Origin: Gordonia lacunae
GTDB taxonomy: Bacteria; Actinomycetota; Actinomycetes; Mycobacteriales; Mycobacteriaceae
Assembly (NCBI RefSeq): GCF_002149015.1
Contig: NZ_NGFO01000007.1
Span: forward strand, 142,407 to 206,406
Direction of reading: 5' to 3'
Length of the DNA stretch: 64,000 bases
Every line of letters starts with the position of its first letter. Position 1 is the first letter of the stretch. A model generated the notes under the pieces. It was given only the letters and a program-made list of their open reading frames with translations. It searched no databases and was not told where the DNA came from. Shown here piece after piece: positions 1 to 8,431 of this stretch. Both the position numbers and the translations under genes were made by a program.

Positions 1-396
1 GGCGCCCATCCCTATCTGGTGACCCCGGACCACACCAGGATCGCCCGCGAAACCCTCGGTGACGGACCGCTCCTCGCGCCGGAGCAGACCGCGATCATCG
101 CCGCCGACCGCGACGAGGCGCGGGCGATCGGAACGAAGTGGCTCAAGGGCTACCTCGCAATGCCCAATTACGCCAACAACCTCCGCCGCCTCGGGTTCTC
201 CGAGGACGATCTGTCGTCGGTGAGCGACCGGTTGTTCGACGCCCTGATCGTCTGGGGCGACGAGACCGCGATCCGAAAGCGCATCGACGAGCATCGCGCG
301 GCCGGCGCCGATCATGTGTGCGTGCAGGTTCTGCAGGCCGATCACCGGGGCTTCCCACGCGAGCAGTGGCGTCGCCTCGCGGCGGCCCTGGGCTGA
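1..396 (+). CDS. LLM-class (F420-dependent type) oxidoreductase, C-terminal part
   Basis: The reading frame is open from the first base, so the true start lies left of the window; 131 residues are visible. The segment GAHPYLVTPDHT near the left edge, followed by residues about VCVQVLQADHRG and a final LAAAL helix, is typical of the end of luciferase-like monooxygenases of the TIGR03620-like F420-dependent group. These are (beta/alpha)8-barrel flavin/deazaflavin oxidoreductases of the cytosol with substrates that cannot be predicted from this end. No partner gene is visible; a repeat-rich non-coding stretch follows. The family is clear, the substrate unknown. Confidence 0.8.
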   Translation, partial: GAHPYLVTPDHTRIARETLGDGPLLAPEQTAIIAADRDEARAIGTKWLKGYLAMPNYANNLRRLGFSEDDLSSVSDRLFDALIVWGDETAIRKRIDEHRAAGADHVCVQVLQADHRGFPREQWRRLAAALG

Positions 397-562
397 TCGT
401 CGCGCCCTGAGGGGCGAGGAGCGAGAGTTCCGCTCCCCCTGCTCCCTGATCCGAAAGAACCGCAAAGCCCCTGGTCCCGAGCCCGAGAGATCTGCTGGTC
501 CACCGCTCCCTGAGGAGCGCCCGGAGCGCCCGGAGCGTGCGGAGGGCGTGGTCGATCACCGC

Positions 563-672
563 TCTCTGAGGAGCGCCCGGAGCGTGCGGAGGGCGCGTCA
601 CGAAGGGTCTGGCGACGTCATCTCACCAGGACCCTTCGTGACGCTCGCAAGCTCGCTCCTCAGGGAGCGGGT
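563..672. repeat. palindromic intergenic element
   Basis: Perfect 14-base arms CGTCACGAAGGGTC (596-609) and its complement (630-643) are flanked by further imperfect pairing, beginning TGAGGAGCG on the left and ending CTCCTCAGGGAGCG on the right. Related half-elements (CTGAGGAGCGCCCGGAGCG) precede it from about 500. It belongs to the same family as elements at 14.9, 17.7 and 17.9 kb. The whole of 397-842 has no convincing gene. Confidence 0.75.
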
Positions 673-785
673 GGTGGCGCTCGCAAGCTCGTTCCTCAGG
701 GAGCGGGTGGTGGCGCTCGCAAGCTCGTTCCTCAGGGAGCGGGTGGTGGCGCTCGCAAGCTCGCTCCTCAGGGAGCGGGGGGCGG
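642..785. repeat. tandem repeat, 36 bp x 4
   Basis: Four head-to-tail copies of a 36-base unit starting CGCTCGCAAGCTCG at 642, 678, 714 and 750; copies differ by single C/T changes. The unit is the right half-arm of the neighbouring palindromic element, so the array seems to have grown by repeated duplication of that arm. Confidence 0.9.
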
Positions 786-842
786 GCTTGCCAGCCCGTC
801 AGGGACCAGGGATTGGCTTCTCAGGGCGCGGGCACGGCGGGG

Positions 843-2432
843 TCACGGGATGTCCCGCCGGCGGAAGCCGGCGAATCCGAGTGCGACGAGCACCACCACG
901 ACCACCCCCACTCCGGCTAGTCCCCACCAATCGAGCTGGGCCGCAGACACATCCGGCACGTGGTGGAACGGACTGAACCCGAGCGCCCACTCCGGGAGTT
1001 TGAAGCTCGGACCGAGGATCGTCAGTACGAACGAGACGATGACGCCGAGCCAGATCGCCGGCCGGACCCGGGGTCGGGCCCCGATGACGGCAACCGCGAT
1101 GCCGACGACTGCCCAGACCGCGGGGATCGTGGCGATCGACTGGAGGAAGACGTCGCCGAAGCCGAGGCCGAGATCAGCCGTGGCGGCGAAGATGCCGACG
1201 ACCAGCCCGGCAATGGTCACGAGTACGGCGGGGACGAGGAGGGCGACGCAGGTCGCGGCGCCGAAGTAGCCCGGACGGTTGACGGCGGTCGCGAGGACCG
1301 CCTCCGCGCGGTCCTCGAGTTCCTCAGTGCGGATGCGGTTGACGATCTGCACCCCGGCGACGGACGCGATGATCCCCACCAGACCGAGGATCGTCGTGAC
1401 GAAGGCCGACACCAGGTCCGCCGGGGACGCGGCCCCGGAGGCGAAGATCTGAGCCATCGCCGGATTCGCGGTCAGCAGGCCACGAACCGACCTGGTGAAG
1501 TAGCCGAAAATGATGCCGAGTCCGACGAACGCGAGCGCCCATGAGCCGATCGGAGCCCGGTTGAGGCGGATGGCCAAGGCCAGTGGCGAGCCGATGTCAC
1601 CCCGCGCCGGACCCGGCCGTGCCGGCACGAGCCCCTGACCGAAGTCCCGCGCGCGCTGCAGCGCGAAGGCGGCTGCGCCGACGACGATCACGAAGGTGAC
1701 CCCGAGTAGCAACGGCCACCAGTGATCTCCGGTTGCCGGTCTGGTCTCCTGCACCCACCCCAGTGGATTGATCCACGTGGTCCACGCCGGCGCATCGACC
1801 GAGAACAGGAATCCCCTCAGCACGAACAGGACACCGAGGAGCGACACGGCGATCGTCGTGGCGGCCCGTGCGTCCGAACCCACCTGGGCACTCACCGCCG
1901 CGACGGCGCCGAACATCCAGCCCGTGACCGTGAACCCGGCTCCCAGAAGAAACGACGATTCCCAGGCCCCACCGCACAGCGACGTCGTCAGACCCGCCAC
2001 GACTCCGACGGCGACCGAGCACACGGCGGCCATGACGAGCGCGGTGGCCAGCCGCGCGGCACGGCCGAGCACGCCTGCGGCGAGGAGTTCCGCTTGTCCG
2101 GAATCCTCCTGCCCACGAGCCGCTTTCACCACGATGAAGATCGCGCCGAGGGCGGCGATGAACCCGCCCAGCGCGAGGCTGCGCCACACGACGAATCCGT
2201 CGACGGTGGACAGGTCGTAGGCGGGTCCGAAGATCAGTCCCAGTGCTGGGTTCGAGCCGATGGTCGCGGCGAAGGCGGCGCGCTCCGCTGCGTCAGGAAA
2301 CAGCAGTGGGTAGGCGATGACCGACGACACGGTGAGGGCGGTCGGCAGCACGATCCACGGCGCGAAGCTGCGGCCCTCGTGACGCAGGGAGGCCCGCACC
2401 AGCGGGGCGGTGCCGATCGTCGACGCCGTCAT
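843..2432 (-). CDS. ABC-2 type exporter permease (antibiotic-efflux type)
   Basis: A 529-residue integral membrane protein with about twelve hydrophobic segments arranged as two similar halves, as in the polyketide/tetronasin-type efflux permeases of actinobacteria. The start at 2432 (MTASTIGTAP) was preferred to more upstream starts because it lies 4 bases after the stop of the ATPase gene and the upstream extension is Arg/Cys-rich and unlike a protein. It pairs with the ATPase encoded just upstream to form an ABC exporter in the cytoplasmic membrane. Substrate is unknown; drug or lipid export is inference from family. Confidence 0.85.
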   Translation of the reverse strand: MTASTIGTAPLVRASLRHEGRSFAPWIVLPTALTVSSVIAYPLLFPDAAERAAFAATIGSNPALGLIFGPAYDLSTVDGFVVWRSLALGGFIAALGAIFIVVKAARGQEDSGQAELLAAGVLGRAARLATALVMAAVCSVAVGVVAGLTTSLCGGAWESSFLLGAGFTVTGWMFGAVAAVSAQVGSDARAATTIAVSLLGVLFVLRGFLFSVDAPAWTTWINPLGWVQETRPATGDHWWPLLLGVTFVIVVGAAAFALQRARDFGQGLVPARPGPARGDIGSPLALAIRLNRAPIGSWALAFVGLGIIFGYFTRSVRGLLTANPAMAQIFASGAASPADLVSAFVTTILGLVGIIASVAGVQIVNRIRTEELEDRAEAVLATAVNRPGYFGAATCVALLVPAVLVTIAGLVVGIFAATADLGLGFGDVFLQSIATIPAVWAVVGIAVAVIGARPRVRPAIWLGVIVSFVLTILGPSFKLPEWALGFSPFHHVPDVSAAQLDWWGLAGVGVVVVVLVALGFAGFRRRDIP

Positions 2433-2436
2433 GGCC

Positions 2437-3399
2437 TCACCGCTCCCCTGCCGGCTGGTCGGATTTCTCGTACAACGACAGGAAGAGACTCTCCAGCGAT
2501 GGTGGTTCGACCGTGAGCGAGCGCAGGCCACAGGAGGACAGCACCGACATCACCGGACCGATCCGAGCCGAGTCCACGGTTGCGCTCAGGCGATGTCCGC
2601 CGGAACCGGTGTCGTGTACGTCGAGGCCCTGTACGTCGACGTCGTGCAGCTGCGCGAGCAGATCCGGACCCGGAAGTGAGTCCAGCTCGGCGCGAACAGA
2701 AGTGCGGGTGTGACCGCGCAGTTCCGCCAACGTCCCGGTCGCGACGACGGCTCCGTCGCGGATGATGCTGAGCCGGTTCGCGAGGGTCTCGGCCTCGGCG
2801 AGGATGTGACTCGAGAGCAGCACCGTGGTCCCGCGGGCGGTCGCCTCACCCACGACTTCCTGGAAGACGTTCTCCATCAACGGGTCCAAGCCAGAAGTCG
2901 GCTCGTCGAGGATGAGCAACTCGACGTCCGATGCCAGGGCCGCCACGATCGCGACCTTCTGCCGGTTGCCCTTGGAGTACTGCCGTCCGCGTTTGGTGGT
3001 GTCGAGCTCGAACCTGGCCACCAGATCGGCGCGCCGCGCGTCATCGAGTCCGCCTCGCATCGAGCCGAGCAGGTCGATCATCTCGCCGCCGGTCATCGTC
3101 GGCCACAGCGCGACGTCGCCGGGTACGTACGCCAGCCGACGGTGCAGTTCCACGACATCACGCCAGGGATCGCCGCCCAGGAGCCGTACCTCTCCCCCGT
3201 CCGCCCGCAACAAACCCAGCAGGACCCGGATCGTCGTCGACTTGCCGGCGCCGTTGGGTCCGAGGAAGCCGTGGACTTCGCCGCGGGCGACCTCGAGGTC
3301 GAGCCCGCGGAGTGCTTCGAACCTGCCGAACGACTTTCGCAGGCCCCGGACATCGATGGCCGGGTCGGAGCGCTGATTCTCGGAACGGTCGATGCTCAT
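2437..3399 (-). CDS. ABC transporter ATP-binding protein (drug-export type)
   Basis: 320 residues. Walker A GPNGAGKST, a QYSKGNRQK signature-like segment, Walker B LLILDEPTSGLD and the H-loop SSHIL are all present, and the C-terminal ~80-residue extension is typical of the DrrA/CcmA-like exporter ATPases. The start at 3399 (MSIDRSENQ) follows a GGAGG ribosome site 4-8 bases upstream. It is the first gene of a two-gene operon with the permease, separated by 4 bases. It powers the exporter by ATP hydrolysis on the cytosolic face. Confidence 0.92.
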   Translation of the reverse strand: MSIDRSENQRSDPAIDVRGLRKSFGRFEALRGLDLEVARGEVHGFLGPNGAGKSTTIRVLLGLLRADGGEVRLLGGDPWRDVVELHRRLAYVPGDVALWPTMTGGEMIDLLGSMRGGLDDARRADLVARFELDTTKRGRQYSKGNRQKVAIVAALASDVELLILDEPTSGLDPLMENVFQEVVGEATARGTTVLLSSHILAEAETLANRLSIIRDGAVVATGTLAELRGHTRTSVRAELDSLPGPDLLAQLHDVDVQGLDVHDTGSGGHRLSATVDSARIGPVMSVLSSCGLRSLTVEPPSLESLFLSLYEKSDQPAGER

Positions 3400-3534
3400 G
3401 ACGTACCTCCGGTTCGACACGACGTGACGATCGTTCCACAGCGAGCGGGACGGCGGGTGTGGTTCGGGCCGGTCCCGGGGGCCGATGGCGCGGAGGAGGT
3501 TTGACGGTCGACATCGGCGGGGCACACTGCCGGC

Positions 3535-3738
3535 ATGGCCATCAAGAAGAACGACACAGTGCGCTGGAACACCTCTCAAGGCGAGACCGAGGGGACTGCG
3601 GAGGAGAAGCGAACCAAGGAATTCACCTTCGAGGGACAGAAGTTCAAGGCCAGCGAGGATGAGCCGTACTGGATCGTCACGTCGTCGAAGACGGGCTCGA
3701 AGGCCGCCCACAAGGAGTCGTCCCTGTCGAAGAAGTAG
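3535..3738 (+). CDS. DUF2945 / hypervirulence-associated TUDOR-domain protein
   Basis: A 67-residue Lys-rich protein. The order KNDTVRWNTSQGETEGT ... ASEDEPYWIVTSSKTG.KAAHK is the whole DUF2945 (HVA1, TUDOR-like) fold, which is found as a free-standing small protein in many bacteria. Its function is not known; it is a small beta-barrel that may bind protein or nucleic acid. It stands alone between the exporter operon on the other strand and the PadR operon. Confidence 0.85.
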   Translation: MAIKKNDTVRWNTSQGETEGTAEEKRTKEFTFEGQKFKASEDEPYWIVTSSKTGSKAAHKESSLSKK

Positions 3739-3762
3739 TCGGCGAACCATTGATCAGCCGAT

Positions 3763-3808
3763 CCCTATGCCTAGAGCTGCTATGCTCCTAGCAGTTCTAG
3801 GTATAGGG
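3763..3808 (+). promoter_or_regulatory. large dyad, probable PadR operator
   Basis: Two 20-base arms (3763-3782 and 3789-3808), complementary except at two positions, flank a 6-base centre TGCTCC. The dyad ends 5 bases before the PadR start codon, where an autorepressor would block transcription or initiation. Autoregulation through a dyad next to the gene is usual for PadR proteins; that this is the site is inference. Confidence 0.65.
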
Positions 3809-3813
3809 GTTCT

Positions 3814-4173
3814 ATGTATATCGAGAAAGACCTGGTTGCGGCGTCCGCGACCCCGCTTGTGCTCGGGATTCTCGCCGAGGGTGAGTCCTACGGCTACGCG
3901 ATCCTGAAGCGCGTGCGGGAGATGTCCGACGGCCGGATGGAGTGGACCGACGGGATGCTCTATCCCTTGCTGCACCGGCTCGAACGCGCCGGTCACGTCG
4001 AGGCCTCGTGGGGTCAGGCCGACACCGGACGGCGTCGCAAGCACTACACGATCACCACCGCCGGGTTGGCCGCACTCGCCGAGCGGAGGTCGCAGTGGGA
4101 GGTCGTGGCGGACGCGCTCGATCAGGTATGGCGGTCGGTCGCAATGCCGCCGGCCGCGGAGGGTCTGGCGTGA
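3814..4173 (+). CDS. PadR-family transcriptional regulator
   Basis: 119 residues with the PadR winged helix: LGILAEGESYGYAILKRV, then MEWTDGMLYPLLHRLERAGHVEASW and a wing KHYTITTAGLAALAERR. PadR proteins are small dimeric repressors. The stop overlaps the GTG start of the next gene (GTGA), so the two are translated together, the common PadR plus membrane 'permease prefix' arrangement. The 46-base dyad directly upstream is its likely operator. Confidence 0.92.
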   Translation: MYIEKDLVAASATPLVLGILAEGESYGYAILKRVREMSDGRMEWTDGMLYPLLHRLERAGHVEASWGQADTGRRRKHYTITTAGLAALAERRSQWEVVADALDQVWRSVAMPPAAEGLA

Positions 4174-5513
4174 ACGCGGACACCGAACTCGAGAACCAGA
4201 TCGATCGGTGGCGCGGATATGTCCTGCGCCACCAGGCCATCGCCACCACCGATGCCGACGAGATGGAAGATCACCTGCGCGGTCAGATCGCCGATCTCGC
4301 CGCCGGCGGCCTCGACGACGACGAAGCGTTCCTGGTGGCCGTCAAGCGAATGGGACGGGTCGATGCGCTGTCGCGCGAGTTCGCCCGGGAGCATTCCGAC
4401 AGGTTGTGGAAACAGCTGGTCCTGACCGCAGAACCGCCCGACGGCCTGGGCCGGCGGCGTCACGAACTCAGCGTCGTGATCGGTCTCGTCGTCGCAGCGG
4501 CGGCGACTGTCCGCATCGCGCTGGAGGTCATGCCCGAGTTGGTTCTCGTCCGCAACGCGACGCTGCTCGTGTTGCCGTTCCTGGCGGTCTATTTCGGCTG
4601 GAAGCGTCGGATCTCGCCTCGAACCGCGATCACGGTGGCCGCCGCGTTCGTCGCGACCGGGCTGATCGTCAACATCTACCCCTTCGTCGACGACGGGCCC
4701 ACACAGGCCATCGTGGCGATCCACGCGCCGATCGTGCTGTGGTTCCTGGTGGGCGTGACGTATGTCGGCGGCCGGTGGCGGTCGGGACCCAGACGCATGG
4801 ACTTCATTCGCTTCACCGGCGAGTGGGTCGTGTACGCAACGCTTCTCGGACTCGGCGCGGCGGTGCTCACGGGGTTGACCGCCGGCGCCTTCAGTGCGCT
4901 CGGCATCACTGTGGACACCGTGATCAGCCAGTGGCTGGCGCCGATCGCCGCAACCGGCATCGTGCTGCTCGCCGCCTGGCTGGTCGAGGCGAAGCAGAGC
5001 GTGGTCGAGAACATCGCGCCGGTGCTGACCAAGGTGTTCACGCCGGTCACCGCGGTGATGCTCATCGTGTTGCTGGTCGCGATGGTGACCAGTGGCGACG
5101 TCGTGGATGTCGACCGTGAGCTGTTGATCCTGATCGACCTGATCCTCGTCGTCGTTCTCGGCCTGCTGCTGTACGCGATCTCGGCGCGCGATCCGCATCA
5201 GCGGCCGGAACTCTTCGATCGGCTGCAGCTGGTGCTGGTGGTCACCGCGCTCGCGGTCGACGCGGTCATGCTGACGATCATGGCCTCGCGGATCGCCGAA
5301 TTCGGGTTCACCGCCAACAAGACCGTGGCCCTGGGCCTCAACCTCGTTCTGCTGGTCAACTTGTCGTGGGCCGCGTACCTGCTCTTCGGCTTCGTTCGTC
5401 GCCGGCGCGGGTTCGACGCGACGGAGCGGTGGCAGACGGACTACCTGCCGGCGTTCGGGCTCTGGGCGCTCGCCGTCGTCATCGCGGTGCCGCCGCTGTT
5501 CGACTTCGCCTGA
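4170..5513 (+). CDS. membrane protein with permease prefix domain 1
   Basis: 447 residues from the overlapping GTG at 4170. Residues 1-90 (two antiparallel helices, DEMEDHLRGQIADLAAGGLDDDEAFLVAVKRMG) match permease prefix domain 1, which often follows a PadR regulator. The rest has about ten membrane segments and no ATPase or permease signature I recognise. Role unknown; the conserved pairing suggests it is the target or sensor of the PadR switch. Confidence 0.8.
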   Translation: MNADTELENQIDRWRGYVLRHQAIATTDADEMEDHLRGQIADLAAGGLDDDEAFLVAVKRMGRVDALSREFAREHSDRLWKQLVLTAEPPDGLGRRRHELSVVIGLVVAAAATVRIALEVMPELVLVRNATLLVLPFLAVYFGWKRRISPRTAITVAAAFVATGLIVNIYPFVDDGPTQAIVAIHAPIVLWFLVGVTYVGGRWRSGPRRMDFIRFTGEWVVYATLLGLGAAVLTGLTAGAFSALGITVDTVISQWLAPIAATGIVLLAAWLVEAKQSVVENIAPVLTKVFTPVTAVMLIVLLVAMVTSGDVVDVDRELLILIDLILVVVLGLLLYAISARDPHQRPELFDRLQLVLVVTALAVDAVMLTIMASRIAEFGFTANKTVALGLNLVLLVNLSWAAYLLFGFVRRRRGFDATERWQTDYLPAFGLWALAVVIAVPPLFDFA

Positions 5514-5516
5514 CCG

Positions 5517-5627
5517 GCCGGCGCCGGGAGCGGAGCGAGCGGGCCGAATGGATGCCGGCGCCGGGAGCGGAGCGAGCGGGCCGAATGGATGCCGGCGCCG
5601 GGAGCGAAGCGAGCGGGCCGAATTGAC
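5517..5627. repeat. tandem repeat, 37 bp x 3
   Basis: Three copies of a 37-base unit starting GCCGGCGCCGGGAGCG at 5517, 5554 and 5591. It lies just after the membrane protein stop and before the molybdoprotein gene. The unit GAGCGGAGCGAGCGGGCCGA is related in flavour to, but distinct from, the elements at 0.6 kb. Confidence 0.88.
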
Positions 5628-5651
5628 CGCTGCCGCGTAGACTCCGCGACC

Positions 5652-6248
5652 ATGGCGATCGTCAACCGAGGGTTCGTGGGACGCCGCGACCGCGACGCGC
5701 GGCGGCTCCCGCCCGGGCAGTACACGACCCTCGATTTCCCCGTGCTTTCCTCGGAGCCGACACCCGCGGTCGACGCGGAGGGATGGATGCTGGCCGTGCA
5801 GTCGGCCGACCATCGTGCGGCCACCTTCACCTGGGAGCAGTTCCAGGATCTGCCCCACGACGACATCACCACCGACATCCATTGCGTCACACGGTGGTCG
5901 AAGTTCGACACTCGGTGGCGCGGCGTCTCGTTCGACACGCTCCTGCACGTGCTGCCATGGGAACCGGCGCCGTTCGTGATGGCGCACTGCCACGGCGGGT
6001 ACACCGCCAATGTGCCGCTTGCCGATCTCGTCGGCGGCCGCGGCTGGATCGCGGACACCTACGACGGCGAACCGCTCGCTACCGAGCACGGCGGTCCGGC
6101 TCGGCTCCTCGTGCCGCACCTGTACTTCTGGAAAAGCGCCAAATGGGTTCGGCGCCTTCGCTTCATGACCGAGGACGCACCCGGTTTCTGGGAGGAGCGC
6201 GGATACCACATGTACGGTGACCCCTGGCGCGAGCAGCGCTACTCGTGA
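5652..6248 (+). CDS. sulfite oxidase-like molybdopterin oxidoreductase
   Basis: 198 residues, the small single-domain form. DIHCVTRWSKFDTRWRGVSF carries the conserved Cys that ligates molybdenum in the sulfite oxidase fold, and GGPARLLVPHLYFWKSAKW is the conserved cofactor-binding stretch near the end. No Tat signal is visible, so it is probably cytosolic. Start at 5652 (MAIVNRGF) was chosen because the upstream codons are repeat sequence. Its stop overlaps the start of a flavin reductase by 4 bases, which points to that protein as the electron donor. Confidence 0.9.
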   Translation: MAIVNRGFVGRRDRDARRLPPGQYTTLDFPVLSSEPTPAVDAEGWMLAVQSADHRAATFTWEQFQDLPHDDITTDIHCVTRWSKFDTRWRGVSFDTLLHVLPWEPAPFVMAHCHGGYTANVPLADLVGGRGWIADTYDGEPLATEHGGPARLLVPHLYFWKSAKWVRRLRFMTEDAPGFWEERGYHMYGDPWREQRYS

Positions 6249-6961
6249 CGACCTGGCATCTGACGACGGTCACCTCGGTCGTCGACATCACCCCGACCGC
6301 ACGCACGCTGCGCCTCGCCCTCCCCGAAGAGATCCATGCGCTGCCCGGTCAGCACGTCGACATCCGGCTGACCGCGGAGGACGGCTACTCCACCGCACGC
6401 GCCTACTCGCTGTCCGATGTCCGCGAGACGCGGTCGGCCGAGGTCACCGTCGAACGACTCCACGACGGTGAGGTGTCGCCGTACCTCGTCGACGTCGTCG
6501 AACCCGGCGATCCGTTGGAGATCAGCGACCCGCACGGGTACTTCTTCACCTGGCCCTCCGGCGACGACCGACCCGTCCAACTCATCGGTGGTGGCTCCGG
6601 AATCGCGCCGCTCATGTCGATGATCCGCAGCCGGGAGGTCGAGGCACCGCAGACACCGTTCTCCCTCGTGTACTCGGTTCGCAGCCCCGAACGCGTCTAC
6701 TACCGCGACGAGTTCCGGCAGTTGATCGAGCATCGCCGGATGGATGTTCATCTGATCCACACCCGGGTCGCGCCCGAGGGCGCGATGCGGCCCGCCGGAC
6801 GTCTCACCGCCGACGAACTCGCGGCGCTGACCATGGATCCCGCCACCTCCCCCACCGTGTTCATCTGTGGGCCGAACAGGTTCGTCGAGAACTGTGCCCA
6901 GTGGATGGTCGAGGCCGGACACGCCCGCACCCGCATCCGAACCGAACGCTTCGGCGAGTGA
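6245..6961 (+). CDS. FAD/NAD(P)-binding reductase, ferredoxin-NADP reductase type
   Basis: 238 residues from a GTG overlapping the previous stop. FAD site RAYSLSDV, phosphate-binding loop LIGGGSGIAPLMSMIR and the NAD(P) end VFICGPNRFVEN give the full FNR order; no 2Fe-2S domain follows. It should pass electrons from NAD(P)H to the molybdoprotein encoded just upstream. The pairing of these two families is frequent in actinobacteria; the physiological substrate is not known. Confidence 0.9.
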   Translation: MTTWHLTTVTSVVDITPTARTLRLALPEEIHALPGQHVDIRLTAEDGYSTARAYSLSDVRETRSAEVTVERLHDGEVSPYLVDVVEPGDPLEISDPHGYFFTWPSGDDRPVQLIGGGSGIAPLMSMIRSREVEAPQTPFSLVYSVRSPERVYYRDEFRQLIEHRRMDVHLIHTRVAPEGAMRPAGRLTADELAALTMDPATSPTVFICGPNRFVENCAQWMVEAGHARTRIRTERFGE

Positions 6962-6987
6962 TCCCCGACGCTTCACCGATTCTCCCA

Positions 6988-7001
6988 AGCAAGTGCTTGA
7001 T
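6988..7001. promoter_or_regulatory. palindrome matching the KstR2-type motif
   Basis: AGCAAGTGCTTGAT fits the published KstR2 pattern AnCAAGnnCTTGnT at every fixed position and lies 20 bases before the glutathione peroxidase start. KstR2 is a TetR repressor of steroid ring catabolism in this order; a match of 10 fixed bases can also arise by chance or belong to another TetR protein. Confidence 0.4.
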
Positions 7002-7020
7002 CGACACGTAGCGTAACGGT

Positions 7021-7497
7021 ATGACCTCCGCGTACGACTTCACCGCCACCGGCATCGACGGCACTCCTGTCGAACTCTCGGACTATCAGGGCAGTCCTCT
7101 GCTCATCGTGAACACCGCGTCGCAGTGTGGATTCACTCCCCAGTACCGCGGTCTGGAAGCTCTGCACCGGGACTACGCCGACAAGGGGTTGCGCGTGCTC
7201 GGCTTTCCCTGCGATCAGTTCGGACACCAGGAGCCGGGTGACGAGGAGGAGATCAAGAACTTCTGTTCACTCACCTACGACGTGACGTTCCCGATGTTCG
7301 CGAAAGTCGACGTGAACGGACCCGATGCGCACCCGCTGTTCGCCTGGTTGCGAGACCAGAAGTCCGGCGTGCTGGGTGGGCGCATCAAGTGGAACTTCAC
7401 CAAGTTCCTGATCGGGCGGGACGGTTCGGTCGTCGCGCGGTATGCGCCGACCACGAAGCCGGAGAAGCTCGCCGGGTCCATCGAAGAACAGTTGTGA
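7021..7497 (+). CDS. glutathione peroxidase family (thiol peroxidase)
   Basis: 158 residues, the usual length. NTASQCGFTPQY contains the peroxidatic Cys in place of selenocysteine, GFPCDQFGHQEPG contains the second Cys and the catalytic Gln, and IKWNFTKFLIGRDG the catalytic Trp-Asn. Actinobacteria lack glutathione, so it probably uses thioredoxin or mycothiol-linked reductants (known for the family, inferred here). A palindrome lies just upstream of the start. Confidence 0.93.
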   Translation: MTSAYDFTATGIDGTPVELSDYQGSPLLIVNTASQCGFTPQYRGLEALHRDYADKGLRVLGFPCDQFGHQEPGDEEEIKNFCSLTYDVTFPMFAKVDVNGPDAHPLFAWLRDQKSGVLGGRIKWNFTKFLIGRDGSVVARYAPTTKPEKLAGSIEEQL

Positions 7498-7501
7498 CGA
7501 G

Positions 7502-8431
7502 ATGGGTATCTCTGTGAACACCGACAGCACCGTCAGCCGGACCGGTTCGTTCGTCCGGATCATGATCGCCTACCTGCTGGCCTTCGCAGTCGCTGCCGCC
7601 TGGCTGATCTGGGGCCCGGCCACCGCATACCTGTGGCTCGACACCCTCGTCGCCGACCTGCTGGCCACGCTGGTCATCTTCGCGTTCAGCCGGTACTACG
7701 GGAACTCCAGCTTCTACGACGCCTATTGGAGCGTTGTACCGCCCGCACTCTTCGTCTACTGGTGGGCGGCCGGGGACGTCGGAATCGACGCGGTGCACTG
7801 CTGGGTGATCGCCGTCGTCATCGGCGCCTGGGCGATCCGACTCACCGCGAACTGGGCCATCGGCTGGCCTGGGCTCCAGCACGAAGACTGGCGCTACCCG
7901 ATGCTGAAGTCCGGTGCCGGGCGCGCCGAACTGCCGGTCGATCTGATGGCCATCCACGTCTTCCCCACCATCCAGGTGTTCCTCGGCATGATCCCGATCT
8001 ACGTCGCCGTCACCCAGACCGGTGCGGTCGCCTGGCTGACCGCGGTCGCCGCTGTCGTGGGACTGGCCGCCACGACGCTCGAATACGTGGCGGACGGGCA
8101 GTTGCGCCGATTCGCCGCGCACCGGACACCGGGCGCTGTGCTCGACACCGGGGTGTGGGCGTGGTCGCGCCACCCGAACTACTTCGGGGAGGTCATGTTC
8201 TGGGGGTCGATGGCCCTGTTCGGTCTCGCCGCCTCACCCGGTGACTGGTGGTGGCTGTTCGTGGGCGCGGTCCTCATGCTGGCGATGTTCCTCGGCGCGA
8301 GCATCCCCATGATGGAGAAGCGCAGCCTCGAGCGGCGACCCGGCTATCAGGACGTCATCGACCGGGTGCCGCGCTTCGTGCCCCGACCGCCGCGTTCGGC
8401 GTCACACCCGCCGGATCAGGTCACTGCGTGA
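7502..8431 (+). CDS. DUF1295 membrane protein (steroid 5-alpha-reductase-like)
   Basis: 309 residues with about seven membrane segments. The C-terminal block GVWAWSRHPNYFGEVMFWG and the final RRPGYQDVIDRVPRFVPRPP are the hallmark of DUF1295, an isoprenylcysteine methyltransferase / 5-alpha-reductase-like fold. The start at 7502 (MGISVNTDS) sits 4 bases after the peroxidase stop. Its stop overlaps the GTG of an FAD oxidoreductase gene, so they probably act together on a lipid or steroid-like substrate (inference). Confidence 0.85.
   Translation: MGISVNTDSTVSRTGSFVRIMIAYLLAFAVAAAWLIWGPATAYLWLDTLVADLLATLVIFAFSRYYGNSSFYDAYWSVVPPALFVYWWAAGDVGIDAVHCWVIAVVIGAWAIRLTANWAIGWPGLQHEDWRYPMLKSGAGRAELPVDLMAIHVFPTIQVFLGMIPIYVAVTQTGAVAWLTAVAAVVGLAATTLEYVADGQLRRFAAHRTPGAVLDTGVWAWSRHPNYFGEVMFWGSMALFGLAASPGDWWWLFVGAVLMLAMFLGASIPMMEKRSLERRPGYQDVIDRVPRFVPRPPRSASHPPDQVTA

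Noticed and set aside
642..785. CRISPR array
   Set aside because: The 36-base units are directly adjacent with no spacers and no cas genes are present.
4122..6209. 695-codon frame on the minus strand over the membrane protein and molybdoprotein
   Set aside because: Low-complexity His/Arg/Gln-rich translation opposite two well-supported genes with coupled starts.
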